13,108 bases of DNA from Planctomycetota bacterium (GTDB lineage Bacteria; Planctomycetota; B129-G9): the NCBI GenBank assembly GCA_003644325.1, contig QNCA01000006.1, positions 1 through 13,108 of the forward strand, written 5' to 3'. Position numbers and translations under genes: made by a program. How positions within the stretch are numbered: the stretch's first letter is position 1; every line of letters begins with the position of its first letter. The notes below the pieces were generated by a model that worked only from the letters and a program-made list of their open reading frames with translations, ran no database searches and was not told where the DNA came from. Below, in pieces: positions 1 through 7,685 of this stretch.

Positions 1-102
1 CCGCCTGTCGGGATTATGGGACAACTTCTGGGGATTCACAGTGAATGCCGCGTAAAAATCTGCCTCAAATCTGAAGTGCACCCGAACGTTTGTTGCGGCT
101 CA

Positions 103-987
103 ATGAAGGATTTGATAGAACAATTTGCGCACTACCTCACCGTGGAATGCGGCCTGCGCCCGAACAGCCTGAAGGCTTACCGTGCGGACCTCGGCGACTT
201 CGCCGCCTTCCTGGGCAGGCGCGGGGCGGACGTGCGCCGCATCATCGACCGCGATATCGGCGCATTCATCGCCGCGGAGAGGCGACGCGGCCTTGCGCCG
301 ACTTCCATTGCGCGGAAACTCATTGCGGTCAAGATGTTCTTCCGCTACCTGGTACAGGAACGCCTGGTGGACGAGGATGTCTCCACGCTCCTGGAGTCGC
401 CGCGCGCGGCGAAGCCGCTGCCCGAGGCTCTCAGCGCGGAAGAGGTTGAGGCGTTGCTGGCCGCGCCGGATGCCCCCACGCCCCTGGGCGCGCGTGACAG
501 GGCTATACTGGAGATGTTCTACGCGACCGGCGCGCGCGCCACCGAGGTCGCGGAAATGAACGTGGGCGACGTGAACTTCGAGTACGCCTTCGTACTCGTG
601 CGAGGCAAGGGAAACAAGGAGCGGATAGTGCCGGTTGGGAGGGCCGCGCTGACTGCGCTGGGGGAGTACATGCCGAGAGTGCGCAATTTGCTGCTGCGCG
701 GCAAGAAGAGCGACAGGCTGTTTGTGAGCAGGACCGGCAGGCCGCTGGACCGCCAGTCCATGTTCAATATTGTAAGGAAGCACGCGCTGGCCGCGGGGAT
801 TCCGGCCGATACCTCGCCGCACATGTTGCGACACTCCTTCGCCACGCACATGCTCGCGGGCGGGGCGGACCTGCGCGTCGTGCAGGAGATGCTCGGCCAC
901 AGCGACATCAGCACCACCCAGATATATACGCATCTGGAGAAAGACCGCCTCAAGGCGGTGCATTCGCGCTACCACCCCCGCGGCTGA
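103..987 (+). CDS. xerD: Tyrosine recombinase, XerC/XerD family (XerD-like)
   Basis: Site-specific recombinase of the Xer family, which resolves chromosome dimers at dif sites with a XerC/XerD partner at the septum. Residues 1-85 form the SAM-like N-terminal core-binding domain; residues about 108-285 form the catalytic domain. The full active-site set is visible: R145 (in GARATE), K169 (in GKGNK), H240 and R243 (HMLRH), H266 (LGHSD) and the nucleophile Y275 (QIYTH). The ending, with KAVHSRYHPRG, resembles XerD more than XerC. Length from the ATG at 103 is 294 aa, normal for the family. An upstream in-frame ATG at 16 would add 29 residues that do not look like Xer sequence, so 103 is preferred although its Shine-Dalgarno is weak. 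It is the only clear plus-strand gene and is convergent with the glycan genes. Assignment to XerD rather than XerC is moderate, and an integron- or phage-type integrase is unlikely given the length. Confidence 0.92.
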   Translation: MKDLIEQFAHYLTVECGLRPNSLKAYRADLGDFAAFLGRRGADVRRIIDRDIGAFIAAERRRGLAPTSIARKLIAVKMFFRYLVQERLVDEDVSTLLESPRAAKPLPEALSAEEVEALLAAPDAPTPLGARDRAILEMFYATGARATEVAEMNVGDVNFEYAFVLVRGKGNKERIVPVGRAALTALGEYMPRVRNLLLRGKKSDRLFVSRTGRPLDRQSMFNIVRKHALAAGIPADTSPHMLRHSFATHMLAGGADLRVVQEMLGHSDISTTQIYTHLEKDRLKAVHSRYHPRG

Positions 988-1007
988 GCAGGCCTGCTTT
1001 CTCTCTT

Positions 1008-1071
1008 ACCACGGATTACACGGATTCCGCAGATTTTTAATCCGGAATCCGAAGTCCGAGATCCGCTATCC
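1008..1071. repeat. Degenerate ATCCG-type intergenic repeat array
   Basis: Two adjoining low-complexity blocks lie just after the recombinase. The first, 1008-1037, contains CACGGATTACACGGATT, two copies of an ACGGATT word. The second, 1039-1071, is a run of imperfect 7-8 bp units (AATCCGG, AATCCGA, AGTCCGA, GATCCGC, TATCC). It has no coding potential and ends where the transposase remnant begins. I recall similar strings as dispersed intergenic repeats in environmental genomes, but that cannot be verified here. Confidence 0.6.
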
Positions 1072-1580
1072 AATATGGCCGTAGAGGGCGGTGACCTGCC
1101 CCGCCTCCATCCGGGCGACCGTGCGGGTTTCACCAATCAACTGCACGGGCTGTTCATCCATGCAGACCAACGGGCAGGCCGGATCATATGCCCGTTCGTA
1201 CAAGTCCAGAATGTCTTCCATGCAGGCGATGAATTCGGCGTTTTGCTCGGGCGGAATTACCCGGCACTTTCGCAGATGCGGTTTGAGGCCGTTTTTTTTA
1301 GAACGCTCCGCACCGTTTCATGCGAGATGCTATCGACGATGCCCAACTCGACCATCTCGTCGGCCGGCAGTCGCAACGACCAGCGCGACCGTCCCGGCGG
1401 CGTTTTACGACAGGCCAGGGCAATGAGATGCGCTTCACCTCGGCCGTCCAGCTTCTTGGGCACCGGTGGAGTTTGCCGTTTCTTGCGTCCCAACGCCGCT
1501 TCCAGCCCCTGTTCCACAAATCGCTTGCGGACGTTGACGACCGTATTGTCGTGGCGGGCCGGCTCGTAGATTGGTGACTG
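1066..1580 (-). pseudogene. IS630-family transposase fragment (truncated, frameshifted)
   Basis: Remnant of an IS630/Tc1-mariner-type DDE transposase on the minus strand. The first frame runs from about 1580 and reads HDNTVVNVRKRFVEQGLEAAL, the end of the N-terminal helix-turn-helix region, then SISHETVRSVLKK. At the A8 run (complement of 1292-1299) the reading must slip by -1 to continue as NGLKPHLRKCRVIPPEQNAE and on to VCMDEQPVQLIGETRT, which holds the first catalytic Asp of the DDE triad. The open frame stops at 1066-1068. Roughly the first 60 residues and everything after the first Asp are missing compared with the usual ~340-350 aa, so this is a dead fragment. Family assignment rests on the KPHLRKxxxIPPEQNAEF and CMDEQP motifs. 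In an intact ancestor the A8 site might have been a programmed slip site, but here it may be decay. Confidence 0.85.
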
Positions 1581-1585
1581 TCACC
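1573..1585. repeat. 13-bp palindrome GGTGACTGTCACC
   Basis: Perfect inverted repeat GGTGAC-T-GTCACC at the truncated 5' edge of the transposase remnant. An 11-bp core (GTGAC-N-GTCAC) recurs at 5522-5532 on the other side of the three-gene glycosyltransferase block. It may be a REP-like or insertion-end element, but function is unknown. Confidence 0.6.
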
Positions 1586-1690
1586 CTTGCGACAAAACAT
1601 GTTATTCGGACAGGCGAGGGGGTCAGACGCTGAGAGGGGGCGAAGCGACGGGAACCCGTACGGGCCGGTCGCAGCCTATCGGGACGGCTC
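1586..1690. other. Non-coding spacer downstream of the glycosyltransferase operon
   Basis: Roughly 105 bp between the palindrome and the glycosyltransferase stop codon. It contains a 10-bp palindrome CCCGTACGGG (1655-1664) within CCGTACGGGCC (1656-1666), whose reverse complement occurs at 5468-5478. The same word also occurs inside the glycosyltransferase gene (3008-3020), so it may be chance. I see no convincing terminator with a T-tract and no gene. The whole non-genic stretch 988-1690 is therefore repeats, transposase debris and this spacer. Confidence 0.4.
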
Positions 1691-3106
1691 TCAGGGACGG
1701 CACGACCCGTAGAGGCGTTCGAGTGATTCGGCGTCCTCGGCGACGGTCTTCACGCGGGGCGCGGCCCCGGCGAGATTCTCTATCATGGCGGGCTCCTCGA
1801 GCAGCGCGCGCATCTTCGCCGCCAGGTCTTTGTAATCGCCGGGCTTGAAGAGCAGACCGCTCACGCCGTTCTCCACCAGGTCCGCCATGCCGCCCAGGTT
1901 CGAGGCGATAACCGGCGTGCGGGACATGAACGCCTCGTGTATCACCAGCGGCGAGTTCTCGAACCATATCGAGGGCACGACGAGCACGTCGATTTGCGAG
2001 AAGACCTCGGCCACGGCATCCGGCGCGAAGCGCCCGTGAAAGGAGACGCGTGCATCGCCGGCCAGTCCGCGCAGCCATGCCGTGTATTGCGGGAATGTTT
2101 GCGTATCCCCGAAGATTTCCAGCGAGGCGTTGTCCGCCGCCAGTTCCCGGAACGCCTTCACCAGTACGTGCACGCCCTTCAGTTCCGCCGGCGTGCCGAC
2201 ATAGCCGAACCGTATCCCGTCGCCGACGGTGCGTCGGAAATCGTCGAATGCCTCGGTCCGGAATCCGTAGTCGGATACCAGCAACTTCTCTTCCGGGTAG
2301 CCGTATCGCTTCATCTCTTTTGCAAGGAACCGGGAGGGGCAGATGAACCTGGAAACGTGCGCTAAGGCGTCGCGGATATAATCATTGCGGCGGGTTATGT
2401 CCGCCGCGGCCAGAGGGCCTTTGGGCGGAGATGCCTCGGGCGAGGCTGCATCCGGGCGCATCTTTTCGTAATGCCTGCGCGCCATTGCCGTCAGGTCCAG
2501 CCCCAGCAGCCTCCGCGCGGCGCGCAGCGCGAGGCCGCCCGCGCGTTCCAGTCCGCCGGCCAGCGTCGGGCGGCGGTTCCAGCACTTCGCGCAATCGGCG
2601 GCGACTATCTCGTCGCACAATTTCACGCAGCCGAACCGTTCACCTTTCCATGCGTCGTCGTGCGATTCGCCGGGGAAGTAGGCGCGCATGCGCTTTCCCT
2701 CTTGTTCGCATATCAGCCAAAAGTCGTGCAGCGTCATCACCGAGGGTATCCCGGCTTCGCTTGCTATGCGCGGGTAGTTGGTCGAATGGTAGAGAAGGTG
2801 CTGGATGTGCATGACGTCCGGCTTGAAAGAGTCTATGAGAGAGCGAAATATCTCGTCCATGCGCGGATTATTGTACGTTTCCTCGAAGCGTTTCTGGCAG
2901 TGGTTGTTTACGACCTCCGTGTAGTGTATGTCGCCGAACAGGCCCTCACGGCTGGAATACTGCGGCATGGCGGGCTTGTGCTCGGTGAAGAAGAGGTGGA
3001 TGTCGTGACCCGTACGGGCCATCTCCCTGCACAAGTTGTACGTGTAGATTTCCGCGCCGGCCCGATGCCCGGGCAGGAAGTCATGTGATACCTGTAGTAT
3101 TCTCAT
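1691..3106 (-). CDS. GT4-family glycosyltransferase with Cys-rich insertion
   Basis: Retaining GT-B glycosyltransferase of family GT4 (471 aa), expected to transfer a sugar from a nucleotide-sugar donor to a growing cytoplasmic glycan. The N-terminal half starts MRILQVSHDFLPGHRAGAEIY, the typical first Rossmann strand and glycine-rich acceptor loop. The C-terminal half has the donor-binding segment WFENSPLVIHEAF followed by TPVIASNLGGMADLV and GLLF, typical of Glycos_transf_1. An insertion after HDFWLIC carries cysteines at about 133, 160, 164, 172 and 175, ending DCAKCW, perhaps a metal or disulfide site. The ATG at 3106 overlaps the TGA of the upstream epimerase gene as ATGA, implying translational coupling. 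An upstream in-frame start at 3139 would add 11 residues inside the epimerase gene and is less likely. It is the last gene of a three-gene unit. Donor and acceptor are unknown. Confidence 0.9.
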   Translation of the reverse strand: MRILQVSHDFLPGHRAGAEIYTYNLCREMARTGHDIHLFFTEHKPAMPQYSSREGLFGDIHYTEVVNNHCQKRFEETYNNPRMDEIFRSLIDSFKPDVMHIQHLLYHSTNYPRIASEAGIPSVMTLHDFWLICEQEGKRMRAYFPGESHDDAWKGERFGCVKLCDEIVAADCAKCWNRRPTLAGGLERAGGLALRAARRLLGLDLTAMARRHYEKMRPDAASPEASPPKGPLAAADITRRNDYIRDALAHVSRFICPSRFLAKEMKRYGYPEEKLLVSDYGFRTEAFDDFRRTVGDGIRFGYVGTPAELKGVHVLVKAFRELAADNASLEIFGDTQTFPQYTAWLRGLAGDARVSFHGRFAPDAVAEVFSQIDVLVVPSIWFENSPLVIHEAFMSRTPVIASNLGGMADLVENGVSGLLFKPGDYKDLAAKMRALLEEPAMIENLAGAAPRVKTVAEDAESLERLYGSCRP

Positions 3107-4038
3107 TGTCCCTGCTTCCCGGTCGTGAGCCATTCCCACGTCCGGCGAATGCCGCTCTCCAGGTCTGTCTCCGGCCGCCAGCCGAGGGCCGCGGAGATTT
3201 TGCCGACGGCGAGGACGTTCACCGGCACATCTATCTTTCGCGCTTCGGTATAGTCAACCCTGATCTTCCTGCCGGTGACTTTCTTAATCGTCTCGATAAG
3301 TTCGTTGAGCGAGACGGCGCGTCCCGAGCCGACATTGTATATCCCCGCGGGGTGTTCCTCCATGGCCAGTCGTACCGTGGCCTCGGCGGCGTCCTGCACG
3401 TAGATGTAGTCGCGCTTCACCGTGCCGTCGCCCCAGATGGTGACGGGCTTGTCTTCGAGCACCCTTCCCAGAAAGACCGCCACGGCGCCCTGCGAGGCAT
3501 GGATGCGCTGGCGCGGGCCGTAGGGGTTCGCGTATCGGATTATCCGATAGTCCAGCCCGTGCAGCCGGTTGAAGAGGGCGATGTATTTCTCGACGGCAAG
3601 TTTCGTGACGCCGTAGGAACATATCGGGTTATTGGGATGGTCCTCCGTGATGGGCGTCTTTTGCGGTATGCCGTAAACCGTCCCGCCGGATGAAGAGAAG
3701 ACGATGCGCCTGACGTCGTTTTTCAGGCACGCCTCCAGCAGACGCACGCTTGCCATAACGTTTGTCTCGATGTCGTAGGCCAGGTTTTCCATCGAGGTCT
3801 GCGGTACGGTGGTGCCGACGAAGTGAAAGACCAGTTCAATCCCCTCGAGCGCCGCGTACACGTCCACGACGTTGGTGAAGTCGCCGGTAACCAGTGACAC
3901 CCTGTCGCGGAAGGAGGCGATGTTGCTTTCGTCCACGTTGGACTTGTCAAATACGCGAACGTCGTGCCCGTCGCGCAGCAGGCGTTCCACCACGTGCGAC
4001 CCGATGAAGCCGCATCCGCCGAGTACAAGACACTTCAT
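3103..4038 (-). CDS. NAD-dependent sugar epimerase/dehydratase (extended SDR)
   Basis: Extended short-chain dehydrogenase/reductase acting on a nucleotide sugar, likely a UDP-hexose 4-epimerase-type enzyme (311 aa). The NAD-binding motif GGCGFIG is at residues 7-13, with Asp31 (FDKSN) after the second strand for the adenosine ribose. The catalytic set is visible: serines 115-117 (FSSSGGTVYG) and the Y142-xxx-K146 pair in SYGVTK. RYANPYGPRQ near 169-177 and WGDGTVKRDYIYV are standard substrate-domain motifs of the GalE-like family. The start at 4038 lies 4 nt after the TGA of the preceding glycosyltransferase; another ATG at 4053 would add MKDDA and overlap that gene by 11 nt. Its own stop overlaps the next ATG. 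The position between two GT4 genes suggests it supplies their donor sugar. Exact substrate (galactose, glucuronate or other) cannot be decided. Confidence 0.9.
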   Translation of the reverse strand: MKCLVLGGCGFIGSHVVERLLRDGHDVRVFDKSNVDESNIASFRDRVSLVTGDFTNVVDVYAALEGIELVFHFVGTTVPQTSMENLAYDIETNVMASVRLLEACLKNDVRRIVFSSSGGTVYGIPQKTPITEDHPNNPICSYGVTKLAVEKYIALFNRLHGLDYRIIRYANPYGPRQRIHASQGAVAVFLGRVLEDKPVTIWGDGTVKRDYIYVQDAAEATVRLAMEEHPAGIYNVGSGRAVSLNELIETIKKVTGRKIRVDYTEARKIDVPVNVLAVGKISAALGWRPETDLESGIRRTWEWLTTGKQGQ

Positions 4039-4042
4039 GGCG

Positions 4043-5407
4043 TCATCTTTCATGGTTGTTTCGGGCTTGTCGCAAGAAACCTTTGTATATGCTCTCTATT
4101 TCGGCACTGTGTTCTTCAATACTTTTGACCTTTGTTTCCGCAGAGGATATCCGCCGGGCGAGAGAACGGTCACTGATGAACCGTCTCATGGCATCCCGCA
4201 GGCCCTCCACGCTGCCTTTCTCGAACAGACACCCGTTCCCGCCGTCACGTATGAACTCGCTCAGGCCGCCGACGTCGCCGGCGATGACCGGCGTGTGCGA
4301 GCGCAGCGCGAACAGGAGCATCAGGGGCGAGTTCTCGTACCAGAGCGACGGCATCACCAGGACGTCCGTTTCGGCGAGAACGCGCCCGATTTCCTCGCGC
4401 GGAAAGGTTCCCCGGAAGCGAATCCGCCCGTCTCCTGCGGCGGCCCTGCGCAGCGAGCGCGAGTACTCCGGGAACTGCTCCTCGTTTCCGTATATTTGCA
4501 ACTCTACGTCATTATTCTCGATTCCGCGGAAAGCGTCAATCAGCAAGTGGCAGCCCTTGTGCCCGCGCAGCGTGCCCACGAAGGCGAAGCGCAGTCTGTC
4601 CGAGGCCCTCTTGTTCATTCCTTCCAGCAGCGCGGCGTTGATGCCAAAGTGAATGAGCCGGCAGCGCGACATGTCGAAGCCGTTGTCCCGAAACTTTTCC
4701 ATGAGAAACCGCGTCGGCGCAATCACTACGTCGGCGAGTTTAATCTTCTCCCGGAGCGTCGCGCGTCGGTTCAGGGCGGCGTTGAGGAACCTATCCGAGC
4801 CGCTGCGGGCGGTAAGCACACGCTTCTTTATTTCCGCGCGCGCATCTGCAACCTTCTTCCGCACCGAAGGCGGCAATTTATCCGTCAGGAACCGCCACCT
4901 GTCCAATGCCGGCCTGTGATAACAGTTGTAGCAGTCCAACTCGCCTTGCGGTCCGGAGCAGAGCGTGCCGTCTTCCCTGATCAGTTGCATCCGGGGGCAG
5001 ATGTACCAGAAGTCCGTGAGCGTCAGCACAATCGGTATGGCTAGTTCATGCGCGGAGTCGAGCAAGGCGGCGCTCAGCAGCGAGTTGTGCGTGAAGTGAA
5101 TGACATCCGGCCGATGCTTTTGGAAATACTTTCTTGATAGTTCGCCGAATTCCGGGTTCCAGTATTCATACAGCGTCGGGTTCTTCCACGTGCGGGAGTC
5201 ATAGCAAAACCGCGTTACCGGTATGCCGCCGTACTCTTCCCGCAGGACGCCCTTGCGCGGCACGTCAGGGAACGTGCTGTGTTCGTAGCAGAGCACGGAG
5301 ACCTCGTGGCCTCTGTCCGCGACTGCACGGGCGAGTTCGTACGTGTACGTCTCCGTGCCGGTAACGTGCCTGGGGAAGAACTGGTGAACGACGTAAAGTA
5401 CCTTCAA
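4043..5407 (-). CDS. GT4-family glycosyltransferase (TTG start, Cys cluster)
   Basis: GT-B fold retaining glycosyltransferase, family GT4, 454 aa, probably cytoplasmic or membrane-associated and acting on a lipid-linked glycan. It opens MKVLYVVHQFFPRHVTGTETY, closely matching its neighbour at 1691-3106. The donor-site signature WYENSPLMLLFALRSHTPVIA with GGLSEFI and GCLFEKG lies in the C-terminal half. After TDFWYIC there is an insertion with cysteines at 137, 150, 159 and 162 (DCYNC), comparable in place to the neighbour's cysteine insertion. The start codon is TTG at 5407, since no ATG in this frame lies nearby; a GGGGG stretch about 8 nt upstream can serve as ribosome binding site. It is the first gene of the GT-epimerase-GT unit and ends 4 nt before the preferred epimerase start. 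The two GTs are likely paralogues that add different sugars. Confidence 0.88.
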   Translation of the reverse strand: MKVLYVVHQFFPRHVTGTETYTYELARAVADRGHEVSVLCYEHSTFPDVPRKGVLREEYGGIPVTRFCYDSRTWKNPTLYEYWNPEFGELSRKYFQKHRPDVIHFTHNSLLSAALLDSAHELAIPIVLTLTDFWYICPRMQLIREDGTLCSGPQGELDCYNCYHRPALDRWRFLTDKLPPSVRKKVADARAEIKKRVLTARSGSDRFLNAALNRRATLREKIKLADVVIAPTRFLMEKFRDNGFDMSRCRLIHFGINAALLEGMNKRASDRLRFAFVGTLRGHKGCHLLIDAFRGIENNDVELQIYGNEEQFPEYSRSLRRAAAGDGRIRFRGTFPREEIGRVLAETDVLVMPSLWYENSPLMLLFALRSHTPVIAGDVGGLSEFIRDGGNGCLFEKGSVEGLRDAMRRFISDRSLARRISSAETKVKSIEEHSAEIESIYKGFLRQARNNHER

Positions 5408-5553
5408 TCGGGAACCCCCGTCTGATGAAAACCGGAGTGGTCAGCCACTTTTTCTGCAATGCCTTACGGCCCGTACGGACAGTCACCGAGGTTGGCAAAA
5501 GTCAGTCAACTTGAGTAATTAGTGACAGTCACCGGAGTCACCGATTGGGCGCT
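5408..5553. other. Spacer with repeated GACAGTCACCG elements
   Basis: Non-coding gap of 146 bp between the methyltransferase stop and the TTG start of the glycosyltransferase. It contains GACAGTCACCG twice (5478-5488 and 5524-5534), the second inside GTGACAGTCAC (5522-5532), plus a partial GAGTCACCG at 5535-5543. The first copy abuts GGCCCGTACGG (5468-5478), the reverse complement of 1656-1666. A TTGACT word is present on the minus strand but lacks a good -10 at the right distance, so no promoter is called. Confidence 0.55.
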
Positions 5554-6645
5554 TCAGGTTTTTGTCGCCGTGACGACGTAGTTTGAGGGCATTGCGAAAT
5601 CCTTCGAGCGCGATGATATCTTTTCACCCCACCAATTGCGCAGCCTGATTACCGTGTCCCGCAGGGGGCCCGGTTCCATCAGGCGGTGCGTATGGAGGTT
5701 TTTCAGTTCTGTTATGCACTGGCGCGAGTTGCCGTTGGGCGTGATGCGGCAGTCGCCGAAGTCCGCCAGCAGTTTGCGCAGGCCGTCCTCGGAGAAGCGC
5801 CAGTAGTCATTCGGATAATCGTGTTGCTCCCAGGCGAACGGCGCGGAGAGGAACAGCCGACCGCCCGGCTTGAGCACGCGGTGAATTTCCGCGATTACGT
5901 GTTCCGGGTCGGGGACGTGCTCCAGGACCTGTGTGCTCAGCGCGACGTTGAAACTCTCGTCTTCAAACGGCATCCGCCCTCCGGGCTGCCACACGGCGTC
6001 GACGAACTGGCCGTCGTGTATATCAGTGCCGAGGTAGTTGCAGCCTGTCGGAGCGAAGAACGGGTAGTAGGGCTTGTGCGCGCAGCCGACGTCGAGCACG
6101 CGGGAGAGGTTGTTGATGTTGTTCGTCGTGACGAAAAGATTCAGCATTTCGGCGATGTTTTTCAGAGACAGGTATGCGGGGTGGATTTTCAAGGGGCGGC
6201 GCTGGCAAATTCCCGGCCAGTATTCGAGCGGGTCGAGTTCCGCGCCGCTGAACGAGATTAATTCAAGGAATTCCGTCTTTGCAATCTGCCTGTAACTGTC
6301 TTTTTCCGCCAGGACGACGTGTATTCTGTACAGGCCGTTTTCTCGGAGTTCGCCGTCGAGTACCGTGGTGGGGGAGAGGGCCGCCCCGCCTAGTTCGATG
6401 CCTGCTCCGTCGGGACCGACGGTGAGGAAGACTTCGGATTCGTCCTGCAGGTCGTCTATGCTGAACTGCCATGTGCCGAGGTATCGCTTCGGGTGTCGGG
6501 GGCGGTATTCGGGGTAAATCTCCAGCGTGAGGTAGGCAGACTTCTGTTCGCCGGAGATGCGTTTCAGCATGAGGCGGCGTTTTTGCGGCGACATGCTTTC
6601 CGCGTTCTTTTTTTCGAAGGTGATTTGTATGTCCCAGTCGGACAC
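5554..6645 (-). CDS. Two-domain SAM-dependent methyltransferase (MT-2)
   Basis: Class I SAM-dependent methyltransferase, 363 aa, with an extra N-terminal domain. The C-terminal Methyltransf_11-like domain begins near residue 180: motif I VLDVGCAHKPYYPFF (183-197), YLGTDIHDGQFVDAV (204-218), then LSTQVLEHVPDPEHV and VLKPGGRLFLSAPFAWE with a DYPNDYWRF element often seen in glycan-associated methyltransferases. Residues 1 to about 150 are a separate, strand-rich domain I do not recognise, with IYPE (43-46) and GTWQF (57-61) shared with the paralogue at 7686-8765. The start is GTG at 6645, 9 nt after the preceding radical SAM stop, with GAGGTG about 6 nt upstream; the paralogue's matching MSEWK start supports it. 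It is the last gene of the rSAM/methyltransferase cluster. Substrate is unknown; a sugar, lipid carrier or peptide is possible. Confidence 0.85.
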   Translation of the reverse strand: MSDWDIQITFEKKNAESMSPQKRRLMLKRISGEQKSAYLTLEIYPEYRPRHPKRYLGTWQFSIDDLQDESEVFLTVGPDGAGIELGGAALSPTTVLDGELRENGLYRIHVVLAEKDSYRQIAKTEFLELISFSGAELDPLEYWPGICQRRPLKIHPAYLSLKNIAEMLNLFVTTNNINNLSRVLDVGCAHKPYYPFFAPTGCNYLGTDIHDGQFVDAVWQPGGRMPFEDESFNVALSTQVLEHVPDPEHVIAEIHRVLKPGGRLFLSAPFAWEQHDYPNDYWRFSEDGLRKLLADFGDCRITPNGNSRQCITELKNLHTHRLMEPGPLRDTVIRLRNWWGEKISSRSKDFAMPSNYVVTATKT

Positions 6646-6654
6646 GTTAGCACC

Positions 6655-7674
6655 TCACCCTATCCATGTCGGATAGGCGCCCGGTTTTGCTTTAAGGTTG
6701 ACGTATTTTTTTCGGAAAGTGTCCGTGTTTGTCAGGCATTGATTGCACGCCTTGAGTTTGAACAGATTGCTTGCCCACATTCTGCGGACGATATTTCTGA
6801 GGGGTTCACGGTGGATGTTGCCGAACGACAGCGGGACGTACACACAGGGGGTGACGTCGCCCAGAACGGTGATGTAGAGGTAGTCTTTTTCCAGGCAGGC
6901 GCAGATGAATTCGGCGTCCGGGCTGTTGCAGGTCGCTTGTTCCCAGTATGCAACGCCGGGACCGAGCAACGCGCGGAATTTCCGCTTTTCCTCGTCGTTG
7001 AGTCGTTCATTCTCGGCGTCCTGCCATTTTCCGGTGAGGACGGGTGTAAGCGTGCGCAGGGGGGCGCCGAGTTTCCTGCCGAGTTCGATAAGCCGCTCGA
7101 ACTCGCCGTTGTTCAGCCGCTCCCTGTCAACATACGCTCCGATTCGCGTGGTCATTCCGGCTTCTTTGGAGTACTTGATGGCCGCCACGGCCCTGTCGAA
7201 TATGCCGGGCACGCCGCGCATCCTGTCGTGTGTTTCCCGGTCGGCGCTGTCGATGCTCACGTGGACCATATCCATGCCCGCTTCGGCCAGGCGGGAGGCC
7301 ATCTCCCGGTCGAGCAGGTAGCCGTTGGTGTCGATGGCCGCGCCCATGCCGAAACTCTTGACGTATTTTACCAGTTCCGGCAGGTCTTTCCTGATGAGCG
7401 GCTCGCCGCCGAAGAAATTTATGCTGTTGACGCCGATTTCCCTGAGGTCCTTGATGAGATTCTTTATCTCTTCGGTGGACATTTCCTCTTTTGCCGATGC
7501 TCTGTATGAGGCGCTGCCGCAGTGGGCGCACTTGCACATGCAGCGGAACGTTACGGCGATAGTCGCCAGCAGGCAGCCGGTCTTTCTCTGCTCGGGCGGT
7601 ATCTCTTTTATCTCGGGCCTGTATCGCAGGTTGCGGATGCGTTTCATTATAGGGCTTATGACCGGCAGTTTCAT
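6655..7674 (-). CDS. Radical SAM protein with SPASM-like C-terminus (rSAM-3)
   Basis: Radical SAM enzyme, 339 aa, expected to cleave S-adenosylmethionine at a 4Fe-4S cluster to start radical chemistry. The CxxxCxxC cluster motif is C45, C49, C52 within FRCMCKCAHC, with an additional Cys47. FFGGEPLIRKDLPEL follows, the usual SAM-binding GGEP. The C-terminal part has cysteines in EQATC, FICAC, GDVTPC and CNQC, with PLSFGNI, like a reduced SPASM/twitch auxiliary cluster region. The ATG at 7674 is 11 nt after the preceding methyltransferase stop with AGAGA upstream; the reading frame stays open further upstream but only as a shadow of that gene. MKLP matches the start of the paralogue rSAM-2. It pairs with MT-2 immediately downstream. 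Reaction is unknown: peptide modification, sugar chemistry or C-methylation support are all possible. Confidence 0.9.
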   Translation of the reverse strand: MKLPVISPIMKRIRNLRYRPEIKEIPPEQRKTGCLLATIAVTFRCMCKCAHCGSASYRASAKEEMSTEEIKNLIKDLREIGVNSINFFGGEPLIRKDLPELVKYVKSFGMGAAIDTNGYLLDREMASRLAEAGMDMVHVSIDSADRETHDRMRGVPGIFDRAVAAIKYSKEAGMTTRIGAYVDRERLNNGEFERLIELGRKLGAPLRTLTPVLTGKWQDAENERLNDEEKRKFRALLGPGVAYWEQATCNSPDAEFICACLEKDYLYITVLGDVTPCVYVPLSFGNIHREPLRNIVRRMWASNLFKLKACNQCLTNTDTFRKKYVNLKAKPGAYPTWIG

Positions 7675-7685
7675 TGTGTATCTCT

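Noticed and set aside
100..975. Long open frame antisense to the recombinase
   Set aside because: It mirrors the GC-rich recombinase gene, which has all catalytic residues; the antisense protein has no recognisable motifs.
987..1003. AGCAGGCCTGCT palindrome after the recombinase stop, followed by pyrimidines, as a terminator
   Set aside because: The stem is only about 4 bp with a 4-nt loop and there is no real T-tract.
1573..5534. CRISPR-like array from the repeated GACAGTCACCG words
   Set aside because: Copies are few, short and irregularly spaced, with no uniform spacers and no cas genes.
5408..5553. Sigma-70-like promoter with TTGACT on the minus strand upstream of the glycosyltransferase
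   Set aside because: No acceptable -10 hexamer occurs 16-18 nt downstream, and the word sits within the repeat region.
5686..6261. Long plus-strand open frames opposite the methyltransferase and radical SAM genes
   Set aside because: They are complementary-strand shadows of genes with clear conserved motifs and show no domain of their own.
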